Below, one piece after another: positions 16,654-25,181 of a stretch of DNA of 32,545 bases. Under the pieces are notes generated by a model. The model saw nothing but the letters and a program-made list of their open reading frames with translations, had not been told where the DNA came from and searched no databases. Position numbers and translations under genes: made by a program. Source of the DNA: Microvirga aerilata (GTDB lineage Bacteria > Pseudomonadota > Alphaproteobacteria > Rhizobiales > Beijerinckiaceae); the NCBI RefSeq assembly GCF_016743775.1, contig NZ_JAEQMY010000050.1, positions 1 to 32,545 of the forward strand, written 5' to 3'. Within the stretch, counting starts at the first letter, position 1. Every line of letters starts with the position of its first letter.

Positions 16654-17691
16654 ATGTTGGTCTCGGAAGCCGTGTCTCGCAAAGCCGAGCGCGAGGCGAG
16701 CCGCAGCAAATGGAAGGCTGCGGCGAGCGTCGTTCTGTCCGAATATCTCGTGCTCGCCCTGTGCGTTCTCTACACCCTGGTCATGATCCCCGTGGTGCCG
16801 GAGATCGCGACCGTGGAGGTCTGGCAGAACATCCTGTCGGACATGATGCCGCTTCTGATCGTAAGCCTCGGGCAGACCATCGTGCTCATCATCGCCGGGA
16901 TCGACCTGTCGGTGACCGCCATCATCAGCATGGCCAGCGTGGTCGGCGCCTCCATCATGACCCAGAGCGACGGCTATCTCTCAGGTCCCCTTGCGGCGCC
17001 GGCCGCCATGGCCGCGATGCTGCTCGTCGGCGCCGGCATCGGGTTGCTGAACGGTCTTTCCATCACCAGACTCAACATGCCGGCCTTCGTGGTGACGCTC
17101 GCGACCACAACCTTCTTCGGCGGCTGCGCTATCTGGTACACCACGTTTCACTCCACCACGACGTCGATCTACGACCTGCCGGACATGTTCATCTCCATCG
17201 GAGACCGGGACATCGCCGGCATTCCCATTGCGGTGATCGTCGCGGTGACTGCTGCCCTGATCGTCCATGGCGTCCTGGCCTATACGATCCTCGGGCGCTG
17301 GCTTTACGCGGTCGGAAAGAACCCGCGGACGGCTTACGTGTCGGGCGTGCCCGTTCGCACCACGGTCATGGCGGCCTTCGTTCTCTCCGGCATGCTCGCG
17401 GCGCTCGCATCCATCGTCTACACCGCGCGCCTTCAGACCGGCACGCCCATCCTCGGCGAGCGCATCCTGCTCGATGTGGTCGGCGCGGTCGTCATCGGCG
17501 GCACCAGCCTCTTCGGCGGCAAGGGCAAGGTGATCTGGACGGTCTTCGGCGTGCTCTTCCTGGTGCTGATCGACACCACCCTGAAGCTTCTGGGCGCATC
17601 GCTCTTCGCGATCTACGTGATCAAGGGCAGCGTCATTCTGGCGGCGGCCCTGCTGGACACGCTGCGCACCCGCTATCTCGGCGTGAGGTGA
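16654..17691 (+). CDS. Sugar ABC transporter permease (RbsC type)
   Basis: A 345-residue inner-membrane permease of the BPD_transp_2 family. After a charged cytoplasmic start (KAEREASRSKWK) there are about 8-10 hydrophobic spans. Family marks: MPLLIVSLGQTIVLIIAGIDLSVTAIISMASVV (signature near residues 66-98), NGLSITRLNMPAFVVTLAT, GRWLYAVGKNPRTAYVSGVPV (the ATPase-contacting loop) and VVGAVVIGGTSLFGGKGKV. AGGAGG precedes the ATG. The ATPase gene starts 4 bases after its stop. A second permease follows the ATPase, suggesting the pore is a heterodimer. Confidence 0.93.
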   Translation: MLVSEAVSRKAEREASRSKWKAAASVVLSEYLVLALCVLYTLVMIPVVPEIATVEVWQNILSDMMPLLIVSLGQTIVLIIAGIDLSVTAIISMASVVGASIMTQSDGYLSGPLAAPAAMAAMLLVGAGIGLLNGLSITRLNMPAFVVTLATTTFFGGCAIWYTTFHSTTTSIYDLPDMFISIGDRDIAGIPIAVIVAVTAALIVHGVLAYTILGRWLYAVGKNPRTAYVSGVPVRTTVMAAFVLSGMLAALASIVYTARLQTGTPILGERILLDVVGAVVIGGTSLFGGKGKVIWTVFGVLFLVLIDTTLKLLGASLFAIYVIKGSVILAAALLDTLRTRYLGVR

Positions 17692-17695
17692 TCCC

Positions 17696-19240
17696 GTGCA
17701 GACCGTACAACGATCCAGCCCGCCCCTTCTTTCGGTCGAGGGCATCACGAAGAGCTTCTTCGGGGTCCGCGTTCTTCATGGGGTGAGCTTCGAGCTCTGG
17801 CCCGGGGAGGCGCTCGGCCTTCTCGGAGAGAACGGCTCGGGCAAGTCCACGAGCATGAACATCCTGGGCGGCGTGCATCAGCCGGACGGCGGCCGGATGT
17901 CTCTTGGCGGCGTGCCCTATGCGCCGCAGAGCCCGCGCGAGGCGAGCCGGGCAGGCATCGCCTTCATCCATCAGGAACTGAACCTGTTTCCCAATCTGTC
18001 GATCGAGGAGAACCTCTTCATCACGGATTTCCCGAAGCGGAGCGGCGTGCCGTTCATCGACCGCCGCTGGATGCGCAAGCGTGCCCGCGAGCTGCTGGCC
18101 GAGGTCGACCTCGATCTTCCGCCCACGCGGCTCGTGGGCAACCTCGCTCAGGGCGAGCGGCAGCTGGTGGAGATCGCCAAGGCGCTCCATGCGGACGCCA
18201 AGGTGCTGATTCTGGACGAGCCCACCACCTCGCTCACGCGCCGGGAGGTGGAGCGGCTGTTTGCCATCGTCAACCGGCTCAAGAGCCGGGGCGTCGGCAT
18301 CATCTTCATCAGCCACGCCCTCGAGGACGTGATGCATGTGTGCGAGCGGATGACGGTGCTGCGCGACGGCGCCGTGGTCGGCACGGACCTGCGGGAGCGC
18401 CTGAGCCTGCCCGGCATCATCTCCATGATGGTCGGGCGCTCCATCGACGCAATCTATCCTGAGCGCAGCACCGGGCCGCGCGAGGAGGTGGCCCTGCGGG
18501 TGCGCAACCTCACCCAGCGCGGCGTCGCCAACAACATATCCTTCGACATCCGCACCGGCGAGGTCGTCGGCCTGTCGGGTCTGATGGGGTCGGGCCGGTC
18601 GGAGCTCGCCCGACTCATCTTCGGCCTCGACCCGCTGGATTCCGGCACGATCGAGGTGGCCGGCACGCGGCTCGAGCGTCCGGGTCCCAAGGCCTCCATG
18701 GCGGCGGGCCTCGCCTTCCTGACGGAGGACCGGCGCAACGAGGGTCTGCTCATGGACGCCTCCATCGTCGACAATATCGGCCTGACCTTCCTCAAGCGCT
18801 TCAAGGTCGGGCCCGGGGTCATCAGCGGCAAGGCGCTGAACACCACGGCGGCTGAGTTGGCCCGCATGGTCCACCTGTCCACGGACCGGGTGCAGGAGAC
18901 GCTCGCCAAGCACCTGTCGGGCGGCAACCAGCAGAAGGTGGTGATCGCCAAGTGGCTGCTGCGAAGGCCCAAGGTGTTCATCCTCGACGAGCCCACCCGC
19001 GGCATCGATGTCGGCGCCAAGCAGGAGGTGTACCGGATCATCAACCGGCTCGTAGAGGAGGGCGGGGCGGTGTTCCTGATCTCCTCCGAGATCGAGGAGG
19101 TGATGGGTCTCTCCGACCGGATCCTGACCATCAACAAGGGCGAAATCACGGGAGCCTTCGAGCGCAGCGGTTTCGACCGCGAGGCGATCCTTGCCGCCGC
19201 CATGGCGCCCGTCGGACCCAAGCGCGAGGCCTATGCATGA
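17696..19240 (+). CDS. Sugar ABC transporter ATPase, tandem domains (RbsA type)
   Basis: A 514-residue double nucleotide-binding protein. Domain 1 has Walker A GENGSGKST (residues 44-52), a variant signature LAQGERQLVEIA and Walker B VLILDEPTTSLTRREV. Domain 2 has the degenerate Walker A GLMGSGRSE, a full signature LSGGNQQKVVIAKWL and Walker B VFILDEPTRGIDVGAK. This asymmetry, with one full catalytic site shared between domains, is usual for RbsA-type ATPases. The start is GTG at 17696, 4 bases after the permease stop. Its stop overlaps the next gene start (ATGA), showing translational coupling. Confidence 0.94.
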   Translation: MQTVQRSSPPLLSVEGITKSFFGVRVLHGVSFELWPGEALGLLGENGSGKSTSMNILGGVHQPDGGRMSLGGVPYAPQSPREASRAGIAFIHQELNLFPNLSIEENLFITDFPKRSGVPFIDRRWMRKRARELLAEVDLDLPPTRLVGNLAQGERQLVEIAKALHADAKVLILDEPTTSLTRREVERLFAIVNRLKSRGVGIIFISHALEDVMHVCERMTVLRDGAVVGTDLRERLSLPGIISMMVGRSIDAIYPERSTGPREEVALRVRNLTQRGVANNISFDIRTGEVVGLSGLMGSGRSELARLIFGLDPLDSGTIEVAGTRLERPGPKASMAAGLAFLTEDRRNEGLLMDASIVDNIGLTFLKRFKVGPGVISGKALNTTAAELARMVHLSTDRVQETLAKHLSGGNQQKVVIAKWLLRRPKVFILDEPTRGIDVGAKQEVYRIINRLVEEGGAVFLISSEIEEVMGLSDRILTINKGEITGAFERSGFDREAILAAAMAPVGPKREAYA

Positions 19241-20217
19241 ACAGCCGCAACCGGATCACCATCCTGCTCCTGCAGGCCGCCCCCTACCTGCTGTTCGTCG
19301 CCATCCTGCTGGTGTTCGGCTCCTTGTCGGACCGATTCTTAAGCCTCGCGAACTTCACCAACATCGTCATCCAGGCGGCGCCTGTGGCGATTCTCGCCAT
19401 CGGCATGACCTTCGTGCTGCTCACCGCCGAGATCGACCTGTCCGTGGGCGCGGTCATGTACCTGACCGGGTGCATCCTGGGCCTTTATCTCGGCGGCGTG
19501 CCGTGGCCGGTCGGGCTCGTGGTCGTGCTTGCCGCTTCTGCCCTGCTGGGGGGGATCAACGGCGCGCTCGTGGCCTATCTCGGGATCACGTCCTTCATCG
19601 CCACATTGGGAACCCTGTTCATCGGCCGCGGCATCGCCATGTCGGTGTCCAACACCGCGAGCGTCTATTTCCCCGAGGCGATCACGTCGCTCAACCGCGC
19701 CACCGTCCTGGGCATTCCTTCGGCCATCGTTGCTGTTGCGGTGGTGTTCGCGGTGGCCTGGGTGCTCCTGCAGCAGACCCCGTTCGGCCGGCAGGTCTAT
19801 GCGGTGGGCCAGGACAGGGACGCGGCGGCGAAAGCCGGCCTTCCGGCCAAGCGCATCGTGTTCTTCTGCTTCGTCATCTCGGGCGCGCTTGCCGGCATGG
19901 CGGGCTTCGTCTCCGCCACCCAGATCGGCGCCATCACCGCAAGCTACGGCCTGCAGGCGGAGTTCTCGGCCATCGCGGCGGCCGTGCTCGGCGGCACCAG
20001 CCTCTTCGGCGGGCGCGGCGGCGTGAAAGGCGCGCTCTTCGGCGCGCTCCTCATCCAGACCGCTGCCAACGGCCTCGTCATTATCAACGCCAATCCGTAC
20101 ATCTACCCGCTTGTCACGGCCGGCATCATCTTCATCGCCGTCGCGGTCGACGGCCTTCGCTCCCGCATGCTGGAACGGCTGGAGCGGCGCTTCATCAGGC
20201 CATGGGAGATCGCATGA
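19237..20217 (+). CDS. Sugar ABC transporter permease (RbsC type), second subunit
   Basis: A 326-residue BPD_transp_2 permease. The ATG at 19237 overlaps the ATPase stop by 4 bases. Family marks: ILAIGMTFVLLTAEIDLSVGAVMYLTG (near residues 51-77), GALVAYLGITSFIATLGTLF, GRQVYAVGQDRDAAAKAGLPA and AAAVLGGTSLFGGRGGVKGAL. It is distinct in sequence from the permease at 16654, so the importer has two different membrane subunits. Its last codons overlap the dehydrogenase gene by 4 bases, tying transport to the first catabolic step. Confidence 0.93.
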   Translation: MNSRNRITILLLQAAPYLLFVAILLVFGSLSDRFLSLANFTNIVIQAAPVAILAIGMTFVLLTAEIDLSVGAVMYLTGCILGLYLGGVPWPVGLVVVLAASALLGGINGALVAYLGITSFIATLGTLFIGRGIAMSVSNTASVYFPEAITSLNRATVLGIPSAIVAVAVVFAVAWVLLQQTPFGRQVYAVGQDRDAAAKAGLPAKRIVFFCFVISGALAGMAGFVSATQIGAITASYGLQAEFSAIAAAVLGGTSLFGGRGGVKGALFGALLIQTAANGLVIINANPYIYPLVTAGIIFIAVAVDGLRSRMLERLERRFIRPWEIA

Positions 20218-21221
20218 GCAAGGTTCGCATCGGTGTCGTCGGCCTCGGGTTCTTCGCGCAGAACCAGCTCGAGGCCTGGCGGGTCATCGAAGGGGTTGAG
20301 ATCGCCGCCGTCTGCGACCGGGACCCCGCCAAAGTGGAGGCCGCCCGGCAGCGCTATGGTGTCGAGCGCGGCTACACCGATGTGGCCGAGATGCTAAGTG
20401 ACGGCGGCATCGATGCCGTCGATGTGGCGACCACGCCGCCGAGCCACCGCGCCATCGTGGAGCAGGTGGCGCGCGCCGGAAAGGCAGTGATCTGCCAGAA
20501 GCCGATGGCCGAAACCCTCGAGGATGCCCGCGCCATGGTCGAAGCCTGCCGGAGGGCTGGCGTCTCCTTCACCGTGCATGAGAACTTCCGTTTCCAGCGC
20601 CCCATGCGCGAGGTGGCGGGCCTCCTGCGCGACGGCGCCATCGGCGAGCCGTTCTTTGCCCGCATCTCGTTTCGCACACCCTACGACGTGTTCGCGAACC
20701 AGCCTTATCTTGCCACCGAAAGCCGCTTCATCATCCTCGATCTCGGCATCCACCTTCTGGATCTGGCCCGCTGCTTCATGGGCGATGCCCGCGATGTCTC
20801 CTGCTGGACCAAGCGCGTGAACCCGAAGATCCGCGGCGAGGATGTGGCCACCATGGTTCTCGACCATGGAGGAGGGCGCACGAGCATCGTCGACTGCAGC
20901 TATGCGACCCATCAGGTGCCCGACCCCTGGCCGCAGACGATCGTGATCATCGAGGGAACCGAGGGGACGATCTCCCTGGAGGCCGACTACCGCCTCCATC
21001 TGACCCGAGGCGCGGAGATCACCACCCGCCATGTTCCGCCGCCAGCCTGGCCTTGGTCGAAGCTTCCCCTCGACATCATCCAGGACAGCGTCGTCGCCCT
21101 GCAGAAGCATTGGGTCGAGTCGTACCTGGCGGGCCGCCCGGCCGAGACCTCGGGCGAGGACAACCTGAAGGTGGTCGAACTCGTTCATGCCGCCTATGCG
21201 GATGCCGAGCGTCGCAGGTGA
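20214..21221 (+). CDS. apsD: Gfo/Idh/MocA dehydrogenase, probable D-apiose dehydrogenase (ApsD type)
   Basis: A 335-residue NAD(P)-dependent sugar dehydrogenase. Seen: Rossmann motif IGVVGLGFFAQNQ (residues 6-18), VCDRDPAK (33-40) with Asp for NAD choice, the family CQKP motif with catalytic Lys96 (Gln in place of the more common Glu), HENFRFQ (122-128), and the catalytic Asp176 and His180 in LDLGIHLLDL. In the oxidative D-apiose pathway an enzyme of this family turns D-apiose into D-apionolactone; the lactonase gene in the same unit supports that role. It overlaps the upstream permease by 4 bases and ends the unit. Substrate choice within this broad family cannot be proven from sequence, so another aldose dehydrogenase is possible. 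Confidence 0.75.
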   Translation: MSKVRIGVVGLGFFAQNQLEAWRVIEGVEIAAVCDRDPAKVEAARQRYGVERGYTDVAEMLSDGGIDAVDVATTPPSHRAIVEQVARAGKAVICQKPMAETLEDARAMVEACRRAGVSFTVHENFRFQRPMREVAGLLRDGAIGEPFFARISFRTPYDVFANQPYLATESRFIILDLGIHLLDLARCFMGDARDVSCWTKRVNPKIRGEDVATMVLDHGGGRTSIVDCSYATHQVPDPWPQTIVIIEGTEGTISLEADYRLHLTRGAEITTRHVPPPAWPWSKLPLDIIQDSVVALQKHWVESYLAGRPAETSGEDNLKVVELVHAAYADAERRR

Positions 21222-21267
21222 CGGATGAAGTGGCAGGCATAAGAGATCTGGAAAATGCGAAGCGTTA

Positions 21268-21423
21268 GATCTCCCCACGATCTACCGAAGATTCACCAAC
21301 GATCTTCCTATGAGTCCACCAGAGACCTTCCCATGAGTTCGCCGGGGATCTCTCAAAGGTCGATCGGAGATCCACCAAAGAACCACCAAGGATCCACCAA
21401 AGAACCACCAAAGAACCATCAGA
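21268..21423. repeat. Degenerate 11-bp tandem repeat array
   Basis: Fourteen consecutive units of 11 bases (two of 12) fill 156 bases between the apsD stop and the second ABC operon. The last units are cleanest: GATCCACCAAA (21369), GAACCACCAAG (21380), GATCCACCAAA (21391), GAACCACCAAA (21402), GAACCATCAGA (21413). Earlier units are diverged, such as GATCTCCCCAC (21268), GATCTACCGAA (21279), GATTCACCAAC (21290) and GAGTCCACCAG (21312). The period is one helical turn, so the same face of DNA is marked each time. No gene or RNA is evident in it. It could bind a protein along one face, bend DNA or be a passive slippage product. Confidence 0.85.
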
Positions 21424-21451
21424 AATATACCACCTTACCGGCTTGCCAAAC

Positions 21452-21462
21452 TGGTATGATGA
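21452..21462 (+). promoter_or_regulatory. Putative NanR-like regulator site upstream of the second ABC importer
   Basis: TGGTATGATGA, identical over 11 bases to the site at 13691 and also preceded by AAAC. It is followed by TATAATC. It lies about 85 bases before the ribosome site of the receptor gene and right after the 11-bp repeat array. TATGAT or TATAAT could serve as the -10 element of the promoter. Confidence 0.6.
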
Positions 21463-21559
21463 TATAATCTCTTCATCCCTAAGCAGCTTCACAGCACATG
21501 ATGCTGGAGCCACAAAAGTCCGAGCAAATCGGCCGATTATTCCATCAGGAGGAAACCCG

Positions 21560-22588
21560 ATGATGCAGCATGCAAAGACCCCTTGGATTCTCGGTTCGGC
21601 GCTCGCCGCCGTTCTGGCCGCAGCCCCGGCCGTCGCGTCGCCCGAGAAGCCGGTTATCGCCCTGTCGAATTCCTACTACGGCAACACCTGGCGCCATCAG
21701 ATGGTCGAGGCCTTCGAGGCAGCGGCCAAGCAGGCCAAGGACGAAGGCAAGATCGCCGACTACATCGTCCTTAACGGGGACAACAGCGTCAACCAGCAGA
21801 CGAGCCAGCTGGCCGATCTCATCCTCAAGAAGGTGGACGCCATCGCCATCAACGCGGCCTCCGAGACTGCCCTCAACAGCGTCATCGACAAGGCCTGCAA
21901 AGCCGGAATCAAGGTGATCTCCTTCGATTCCGTCGCGTCCGCTCCCTGCGCCTACCGGCTGACCTTCGACTTCACCGGCTACAAGAAGGAGCAGGCCGAG
22001 CAGGTGATGAAGCGTATAGGCGGCAAGGGCAACATCATCGTCGTGCGCGGCGTGAAGGGGTCCGCCCCGGACAACCTGATGCATTCGGCCCAGGAAGAGG
22101 TTCTGAAGAAATATCCCGACGTGAAGGTGGTCGCCACGGTCTATGGCCAGGCCACGGCCTCCGTCGCCCAATCGGCCATCGCCAACGTGCTCCCGAGCCT
22201 GCCCAAGGTGGATGCGGTGCTCGCCCAGGGCGGCAGCGACGACATCGGCATCGCCCAGGCGTTCGAGCAGTACGGCGGCGATTACGCCAACAAGATGCCG
22301 CTCATCGAAGGCGGCGGCAGCTCCAACTTCATCCTGTGGTGGATGAAGCAGAACGAGAAGAACGGCTACTCCACCGTGTCCATGAACACAACCCCCGGCA
22401 TCGGCGGCGCAGCCTTCTGGCTCAGCTACAAGATCGCCAAGGGCGCGGAGGTTCCAAAGGAACTCGTGATGCCGGTCGCGACGGTGACCCAGGAGAACCT
22501 GAAGGAATTTGCCAGCATCAAGCCCGGAATCATCGTCAGCCCGAGCTACAGCGAGCAGTGGGTCGACCAGAACCTCATCAAGAAGTGA
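21560..22588 (+). CDS. Sugar ABC transporter substrate-binding protein, second system
   Basis: A 342-residue periplasmic receptor of the RbsB fold. The ATG at 21560 is preferred over 21563 because AGGAGG is 7 bases upstream. A signal peptide spans MMQHAKTPWILGSALAA to about AVAS (near residue 27). Family marks: VIALSNSYYGNTWRHQM, DNSVNQQTSQLADLI, VDAIAINAASETALNSVI, the hinge NIIVVRGVKGSAPDNLMH and VDAVLAQGGSDDIGIAQAF. It is clearly different from the receptor at 15567, so the two importers probably bind different forms or different sugars. A Cys pair is visible in KACKAG and APCAYR. It heads the unit with the fused ATPase-permease. Confidence 0.92.
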   Translation: MMQHAKTPWILGSALAAVLAAAPAVASPEKPVIALSNSYYGNTWRHQMVEAFEAAAKQAKDEGKIADYIVLNGDNSVNQQTSQLADLILKKVDAIAINAASETALNSVIDKACKAGIKVISFDSVASAPCAYRLTFDFTGYKKEQAEQVMKRIGGKGNIIVVRGVKGSAPDNLMHSAQEEVLKKYPDVKVVATVYGQATASVAQSAIANVLPSLPKVDAVLAQGGSDDIGIAQAFEQYGGDYANKMPLIEGGGSSNFILWWMKQNEKNGYSTVSMNTTPGIGGAAFWLSYKIAKGAEVPKELVMPVATVTQENLKEFASIKPGIIVSPSYSEQWVDQNLIKK

Positions 22589-22596
22589 TGCGCCGG

Positions 22597-22622
22597 GCAG
22601 GGGCGGTTCCATGCGCCCCTGC
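22597..22622 (+). other. Stem-loop after the second receptor gene
   Basis: GCAGGGGCG at 22597-22605 pairs perfectly with CGCCCCTGC at 22614-22622 over an 8-base loop, starting 8 bases after the receptor stop. A second small hairpin (CCCGACC/GGTCGGG) follows within 30 bases. There is no T tract. As after the first receptor gene, it probably sets receptor excess over the membrane components. Confidence 0.6.
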
Positions 22623-22658
22623 TCCAATCCTGCCCGACCGAGGGTCGGGTGACCTGCC

Positions 22659-25181
22659 GTGGAGCTGGATAGGGTGCGGACGACAGCTGCGATGAACGTG
22701 GTGCCATTGTCACGGGAAAAAGCACCTCAGGCCGAGGCGGAGCCGGTGGTCGCGCTACGCGGCATCACCAAGGCTTACGGTCCCACCCTCGCCAACCAGG
22801 CGGTCGACCTGACGGTCGGGCCCGGCGAGATCGTCGGGCTCGTGGGCGGCAACGGTGCGGGCAAGAGCACCCTGATGCGCGTTCTGAGTGGCGTCACGGT
22901 TCCCGACGAGGGCAGCCTCGTTATCGGGGGAGCCGCCAGGAACTGGGCCGATTACGGTCCGGGCGAGGCCCAGGCCGCCGGCATCCGCATCGTCCATCAG
23001 GAGCTGTCGCTCTGCGGCAACCTTACCGTGGCGGAGAACTTCTTTCTGGAGCGGCCGGATGCGGGAAGCGCCCGGCCAGGCTGGCGCAGGACCTACCGCG
23101 CCCTTGCCCGGCAGTGGCTCGATGCCGTGTTCCCGGGCCATGGCATCGATGTGGATGCGGAAATCGGCGATCTGCCGATCGGCCAAAGGCAGATGGTCGA
23201 GATCGCGCGGGCCGCGAGCGATCCCGATCTCAAGCTGCTGGTTCTCGACGAACCCACGTCCTCCCTCGATCCCGAGCGCAGCCGGCAGCTTCGCTCCTTC
23301 ATCAAGTCCAGGGCCGCACAGGGTGTGGCCTTCATCTTCATCAGCCACAAGCTCAAGGAAATCCTCGAGGTCACCACCCGGATCGTCGCGCTTCGCAACG
23401 GACGCCTTGCCTGGGCCGGATCCGTGGAGGGAGCCTCCGTGGAGCGCCTTGTCGAGGCCATGGGCGGGGAGGCGGGAGCGTCCCTGCGAGCCGGGCGGCA
23501 GCGTCACGCGGCCTGGTCCCCGGGCGGGGGACGCGTTCTGGCGCGCATCGACGGTGAGGCCGTTGCCTCGCTGGGGCATCCGGTCGAGCTCCGGTCCGGC
23601 GAGATCGTGGGCCTGGCGGGCCTGGAGGGCAACGGCCAGCGGGACATGCTGCATCGGCTCTTCACGGCGCGCGCGTCCGGGGACGTGGCCTGTCTTGGCC
23701 CGGTCAGTTTCGTGTCCGGTGACCGCCAGCGGGAAGGAGTGTTCCCGCTCTGGAGCGTTCTGGAGAACATCGGGATCGGCCGCATCGCGGGCCGGTCCGA
23801 GGTCAGCCCCGTATCGTCCCGGGCCGAGCGCGCCGCCGCCGCCCCGACGGTCGAGCGGCTGCGGCTCGACCCATCGCGCCTCGAATCGAACATCCTCGAG
23901 CTGAGCGGGGGCAACCAGCAGAAGGCGCTGGTGGCGCGCGCGCTGGCCGGAGACGGGGAGGTGGTCCTTCTCGACGACCCGACCAGGGGCGTCGATGTGA
24001 ACGCCAAAGCCGAGTTCTACGGCGTCGTGGCCGATGTGGCCGCGGCCGGACGCCTGGTCGTCTGGCATTCGACCGAGGATATCGAGTTCCTGGAATGCGA
24101 CCGGGTGCTCGTATTCAGCGGCGGGCGCATCGTGCGCGAGCTTGTCGGGGAGGAGATCTCCGAGGAGGCGATCGTCAATTCCTCCTTTCTCCAGCCTGCC
24201 GCCTCCCGTGAGGTGGCCGGAGCAGCACCGGGACCCGCCGCAAGCCCCACCCGTGGAAATCACCTCGGCCGCCGCCTGATCGGCCTGATGCCTTTCGTCA
24301 GCTTCATTGCGGTTCTGGGCGCCATGGCTTGGGCCAATCCCATGGTCCTGTCGGCCTTCGGCCTCGATCTGCTGCTCGGCTCGGCCGTGGCGCTCACCCT
24401 GATCGCGCTTGCCCAGATGTTCATCGTCGGCGGCAGCGAAATCGATCTCGGGGCAGGGGCCTTCGCCGGCCTGGCGAACGTGATCAGCGCGACCCTCCTG
24501 GTCGACAATCCGGCTGCTGGGGCGGCCGTGCTCCTCCTGGCCTGGCTGTCTTACGGCCTCATCGCCGCGATCATCCATGCCCGCAAGATCCCGTCCATCG
24601 TGGTGACGCTCGGGGCGTCCTTCATCTGGGTCGGCATCGGCTACTCCCTGCAGCCGACCCCGGGCGGGAGCAGCCCGGAATGGCTGGCGCCCCTTTTCAC
24701 CTGGCAGATTCCCGGCGTGCCCACGACCATCGTGCTGATCCTCCTCGCGGGCGCAGCCGCCGTCCTGATCGACAGGTCGCCCCTGGGCGTCGTGCTGCGC
24801 GGCTTCGGCAGCAATGCCGGCGCCCTGGAGCGCGGCGGCTGGTCGGTGCTGCGCTATTCGGTGATCCGCTACCTCATCGCAGGAGCCTTCGCGCTCATTG
24901 CCGGCCTGTCGCTCACGGCCATCAACACGGCCAGCGACATCAACTCCGGCGGGCCTTTCACCCTGTTGAGCATCGCGGCCGTCGTCATGGGAGGCTGCGC
25001 GCTGCTGGGGGGCGTGATCTCTCCGCTCGGGGTCGTCATCGGCTCCCTCACCCTGTCCCTGATCGGGGCGCTCCTGGGCACGCTCGGGGTCAGCACCGAC
25101 TACAACGCCGCCGTTCAGGGAGGCCTCCTCCTGCTCATTCTCGTCCTCCGCATGGCGGTGGACCGGCGGGAGGATGCCTGA
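22659..25181 (+). CDS. Fused sugar ABC transporter ATPase-permease (RbsA-RbsC fusion)
   Basis: An 840-residue fusion. ATPase domain 1 (about 28-265) has Walker A GGNGAGKST (63-71), variant signature LPIGQRQMVEIA (172-183) and Walker B LLVLDEPT (193-200). Domain 2 (about 290-505) has a Walker A without the Lys-Ser pair (GLEGNGQRD, 321-329), a full signature LSGGNQQ (415-421) and Walker B ending LLDDPTRGVD with Asp440 in place of Glu. After a Pro/Ala/Gly linker (512-535) a complete permease follows (about 538-840), with LAQMFIVGGSEIDLGAGAF and VVMGGCALLGGVISPLG. Start is uncertain: GTG 22659, GTG 22674 or ATG 22692 all lack a strong ribosome site. The next permease overlaps its stop by one base. 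Confidence 0.88.
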   Translation: MELDRVRTTAAMNVVPLSREKAPQAEAEPVVALRGITKAYGPTLANQAVDLTVGPGEIVGLVGGNGAGKSTLMRVLSGVTVPDEGSLVIGGAARNWADYGPGEAQAAGIRIVHQELSLCGNLTVAENFFLERPDAGSARPGWRRTYRALARQWLDAVFPGHGIDVDAEIGDLPIGQRQMVEIARAASDPDLKLLVLDEPTSSLDPERSRQLRSFIKSRAAQGVAFIFISHKLKEILEVTTRIVALRNGRLAWAGSVEGASVERLVEAMGGEAGASLRAGRQRHAAWSPGGGRVLARIDGEAVASLGHPVELRSGEIVGLAGLEGNGQRDMLHRLFTARASGDVACLGPVSFVSGDRQREGVFPLWSVLENIGIGRIAGRSEVSPVSSRAERAAAAPTVERLRLDPSRLESNILELSGGNQQKALVARALAGDGEVVLLDDPTRGVDVNAKAEFYGVVADVAAAGRLVVWHSTEDIEFLECDRVLVFSGGRIVRELVGEEISEEAIVNSSFLQPAASREVAGAAPGPAASPTRGNHLGRRLIGLMPFVSFIAVLGAMAWANPMVLSAFGLDLLLGSAVALTLIALAQMFIVGGSEIDLGAGAFAGLANVISATLLVDNPAAGAAVLLLAWLSYGLIAAIIHARKIPSIVVTLGASFIWVGIGYSLQPTPGGSSPEWLAPLFTWQIPGVPTTIVLILLAGAAAVLIDRSPLGVVLRGFGSNAGALERGGWSVLRYSVIRYLIAGAFALIAGLSLTAINTASDINSGGPFTLLSIAAVVMGGCALLGGVISPLGVVIGSLTLSLIGALLGTLGVSTDYNAAVQGGLLLLILVLRMAVDRREDA

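Noticed and set aside
21268..21423. CRISPR array
   Set aside because: Units are 11 bases with no spacers and no cas genes nearby.
21255..21467. A 70-codon plus-strand frame across the 11-bp repeats, with a periodic peptide
   Set aside because: Its periodicity is forced by the DNA repeat, there is no ribosome site, and it overlaps the promoter of the next operon.
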